Assembly (NCBI RefSeq): GCF_949987515.2
Contig: NC_082687.1
Location: 21,808,148-21,872,147 of the forward strand
Length of the DNA: 64,000 nt
Origin: Delphinus delphis
Taxonomy: Eukaryota; Chordata; Mammalia; Artiodactyla; Delphinidae
Reading direction: 5' to 3'
Shown: positions 61,096-64,000 of the stretch, piece by piece
Layout: each line of letters opens with the position of its first letter
Position numbering within the stretch: the first letter of the stretch is position 1
The notes under the pieces: model-generated
What the model was told of the DNA's origin: nothing
Database searches by the model: none
The model's input: only the letters and a program-made list of their open reading frames with translations
Position numbers and translations under genes: made by a program

Positions 61096-64000
61096 ATCTA
61101 AGTCTCAGTTTACTGCTCTGAAAACTTGGGAATGTTAGTATCTGCCCAGATCCGAGATCAGTGAAGGGAAGATTTGAGAAAATACTTTAAAAAATTCAAT
61201 TTCTGGGCAAAGGTAAAGTACACCTTTGAAGGGTAGCAGAGTATGCCACTGCCCAAATTTGCTATGTTGGCATAAAAATTGTTTTTAGCTGAAACAATTG
61301 AGAATTGGGTAAAGAAATGCTCTCTGCCTTCCCCCTATTTGCCTAAAAGCAAGACATAAATTTGTAAGGGGGTCCCCCTCTCTGTACCAGAAAGAGAACA
61401 TTCTTATCACCAGCGACTGGGAGTTGACGCAACAAACCTAACTGACATGCCCTTATCTGCCATTGGTTTCCCCCATATATTTACCTCCCCACAATTTGCT
61501 GTCCTAGAAACTCAAAGTCCTTTCCCTCTGTCTTGTCACTTCTCTAAAAATTTATTGCTCTTTTTTGAAGATGCTATAGAAGCCGAAGTTCTAACCACCC
61601 TTCTGAGTCACTCATCGCCAAGTGCTCTTATGTGCACACACGATGCATGTGTTCATAAACTTCTGTTTGATTTTCTCTCGTTAATCTGTCTTTCACAAGT
61701 CTAATTTACAGGGCCCAGCTGGAGACCCGAGGACGGTAGAAGAAAAAATAACTTCTTTCCCTCCACTATACTATGTAAAGATGCAGATTCAAATTGTGTG
61801 CAGGTATCAGGGAGGAAAAGAGCTCCAAGTGAGGATCCTGTGCTGGTTGTTCTTTCAGCCATAAGCATCTGGATGTGACCACAGATGCAAGAACAACTGA
61901 CACAGTTTTCACAATGTTGACTTTGCTTGTTGATCGTGTTCTTGTTTTCTCTCTTTTCTCTTTTTATAACATTATTTTATTAGTTTTGATGCAGGGTGTT
62001 CGCTTTTACTTTGTGGGCTAGCAGGAATAGTGTTATGTCTCTAACAGAGGTGAGTAGAGGAAAAGAGAAAGCGAATTAGCTCAGTGAGACTTGTTAATGA
62101 GAGAACGAATGAATAATTTGGCTTAGATACAATATTTAACAGACCCACCTTACAGAACCTCACAGTTTATATCCACTCGAAATGGTTCATCAGATAGAAT
62201 AATATTTTGAATAGAAACCCAATTTATATACCTCTAAGAGAAATTACAGTCACAACGTTTAGTAAGAGATGTCAAATACCATCTAAGTGAACAGCATATA
62301 GGTTTTCAAATTCAGGTTAGCAGGGAGAACTCAAATAAACCAGATGCGAAATAGTTAGGGACTAGTGAATATACCAGCTGCACGGGATTTTCTACGCGTT
62401 TACAATCATCTTATTTATACCAGGATAATAGTGATAGGAGACGGTGTGTGCTGGGATAAAAAAGGCCCGTGTTATATGGTACCTTATAGGAGCACTCGAT
62501 GTGATCTGTCATCCTGCAAAGACACCCCCTAGACCTGACTGGAGAGAAAGGAGGATGAAGCACTTGAATGTAGATAAGGGGATTGAAAACACTCTGACAG
62601 TAAAGGACCTGCTCCTGTCAGGTTCAGTCTTTTATTTCTCTTGGCAAAATATAATGGCAGAAGGTACCACTGTAATAGGAACCAGTTAGAGCCAGAAATG
62701 TGGAACATGCCAACAGCGAGTTTAATTTTCTCAGTCCCTAGTATCTGATAGAGATGTTGGGTTTTTACTCATGTTTCATGTTCACTGTCAGTGATTTTCA
62801 CCTTGAATGTATTATGCCTTCACAACTCTGGCCTGAAAATGTAATGCATTGCCTTTCAAACTCTAGCTCAAAGCTACAGTCACACAAATTGATTTGTGTT
62901 TGGTGTATCGACTGTTAAAAAAAAAAAAAAATCAGCATACAGCCGGCAGGGAGGCAGGGGAGGCAGGGTAGAAAATTCAGCCAATCCACGACCTTGTGAC
63001 GCTTCAGGTGCGTGCCCTCAAACAGAGTCACTCTGGTCTTCCCGGGATAATTAGCCCTCTGGCATTAAAGGAAGCCTTTGATATCTGATCTGATCCTTTC
63101 TTCTTCAGTGACATCTTGGGACTTTTAAAATTCTGTTTATTCTCTGCCATTAGTAGTGAGGAATGACAAGAGGAGGAGACAGCAAAGCGGAGGGGGAAGG
63201 GGGAGTCCGGTCTCTGTATGCTGTTTGTCTAGCTTCTTTTAGACGGGGCCAGGTTGTTCTCACATCTCTGCGCAGCCCTCGGGTCTGGTGGCCTGGCTTG
63301 CTTCCTGCCCTCACCACAGCAGACGGTGCCTCAGCAGCTCGTGGCCTTCACTCGATATGGTCCCTGGAAAGTCTTTCCCTGGAGCATCAAGCCAGCCAGC
63401 TGGGGGCATTCTCTTTGCACAGGGGGAATGACTAAGTTTGATAAAACGTATAACTGAGGGCGCCAGCTTGAGGGTAGCGCTAGAATTCAGTGGTTCTGGC
63501 TTTGGCTTCCTCGTCACTCAAGCTCGCCATGGAGATCTGAGCTCAGCAGAGGGCCCTGAGCCAGATTCCCAGGGGCTGGCCTCCCCTCCCATCGTTGGGA
63601 AGAGCTTGTTTCCTCTGGAAGCTAGGAGATGGTGGGGCAACATCAGAAAGTGTGGCGTGCGGGTCTGCTTGATGACAGCGCAGGTAAGTGACACAAGAGT
63701 GTCATCAGTGTACAACTGGCCCAAGAGGCCTCTGTGGGTGTCCCACCTGCTCTCACCCACTGCAGCCCGGAAGAGGAGCCTATGAGCTGCTCAGGCAGCA
63801 TCTCAACTCACAGACAAATACAATGGACATGCTGAGAGGGTCACGATGTTCTCAGATTGAGAAAAAGTGAGAGGAGAAATATATCCAGACATGGGAGCGC
63901 TCTTAGGGCCTCATCAGGTGACGCCACTGCTATGGGATTGAGGGGACACAGAAAATCCAGGGATGCTGTTTTCTCCCTGCTTTGTGGGAAAGGCAGAAAG
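61096..64000. other. Unassigned end of window
   Basis: About 2.9 kb with no firm feature. A consensus donor cag|gtaagt occurs on the plus strand at about 63682-63690, but no matching plus-strand gene is seen. A partial CTCF-like word ctcagcagagggcc lies at 63542-63555. The next exon upstream of the minus-strand gene is not visible here. Confidence 0.4.

Noticed and set aside
62960..63035. Minus-strand peptide with GTHLKRHK, reminiscent of a zinc-finger helix
   Set aside because: No Cys pair at the right spacing, no donor or acceptor at the edges, and the frame runs into low-complexity sequence.
63640..63695. Perfect plus-strand donor CAG|GTAAGT after a possible small exon
   Set aside because: The only supported gene is on the minus strand, the acceptor side is weak, and single donor matches are expected by chance in 64 kb.
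1..64000. Endogenous retrovirus genes, defence systems or other dedicated new systems
   Set aside because: No gag/pol/env-like frames, primer-binding sites or paired LTRs were recognised. All reverse transcriptase signal comes from L1.

Overview
This is a window of mammalian nuclear DNA with low gene density. It most likely comes from a cetacean, probably a toothed whale. At least six copies of a roughly 200-bp tRNA-derived SINE begin GGCTTCCCTGGTGGCGCAG and carry the second half (gtgagccatggccgctgag) typical of the CHR family of Cetacea, hippopotamus and ruminants. The L1 5' end (GGTTCAAGATGGCGGAG) is also of the cetartiodactyl type. MIR, L2, hAT-type DNA transposons and old L1M fragments are the usual mammalian background. 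No rRNA, functional tRNA, CRISPR, operon or endogenous retroviral gene was seen.

One host gene is supported, on the minus strand. A 211-bp exon (58400-58610) has a strong acceptor and a gtaagt donor and is open in one frame. At 15947-16065 there is a second exon, with a polypyrimidine/AG acceptor and a TGA stop, whose reading phase fits the first exn exactly (phase 1 to phase 1). Together they give the last 108 residues of a protein with an acidic, Ser/Thr-rich tail ending ...DCEEVKS. I do not recognise the protein. Its 42-kb intron (16066-58399) makes up most of the window. The gene appears to end in a very long 3' UTR of about 9.2 kb, finishing at an AATAAA at 6770-6775 that is followed by a GT-rich element. 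Upstream exons must lie beyond position 64000.

Layout. 1-6760: region downstream of the gene, with old L1, MIR, a twin-primed (inverted) L1 and two CTCF-like motifs. 6760-15946: inferred 3' UTR, poor in old repeats, with three SINEs near 13-14.6 kb. 15947-16065: last coding exon. 16523-22430: near full-length but decayed antisense L1 with a 13-bp target-site duplication. 23-58 kb: intron with L2, MIR, L1 pieces and SINEs, a 183-bp sequence present twice (34.58 and 38.44 kb), and a repeat-poor block at 49.2-53.3 kb. 55.85-57.29 kb: 5'-truncated sense L1 with a perfect 17-bp duplication. 58.4-58.6 kb: coding exon. 58.6-64 kb: next intron, with an L2 split by an old L1.

The insertions can be ordered by nesting and target-site duplications. 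L2, MIR and DNA transposons are oldest, followed by L1M, the younger L1s, and finally CHR SINEs with up to 19-bp perfect duplications.
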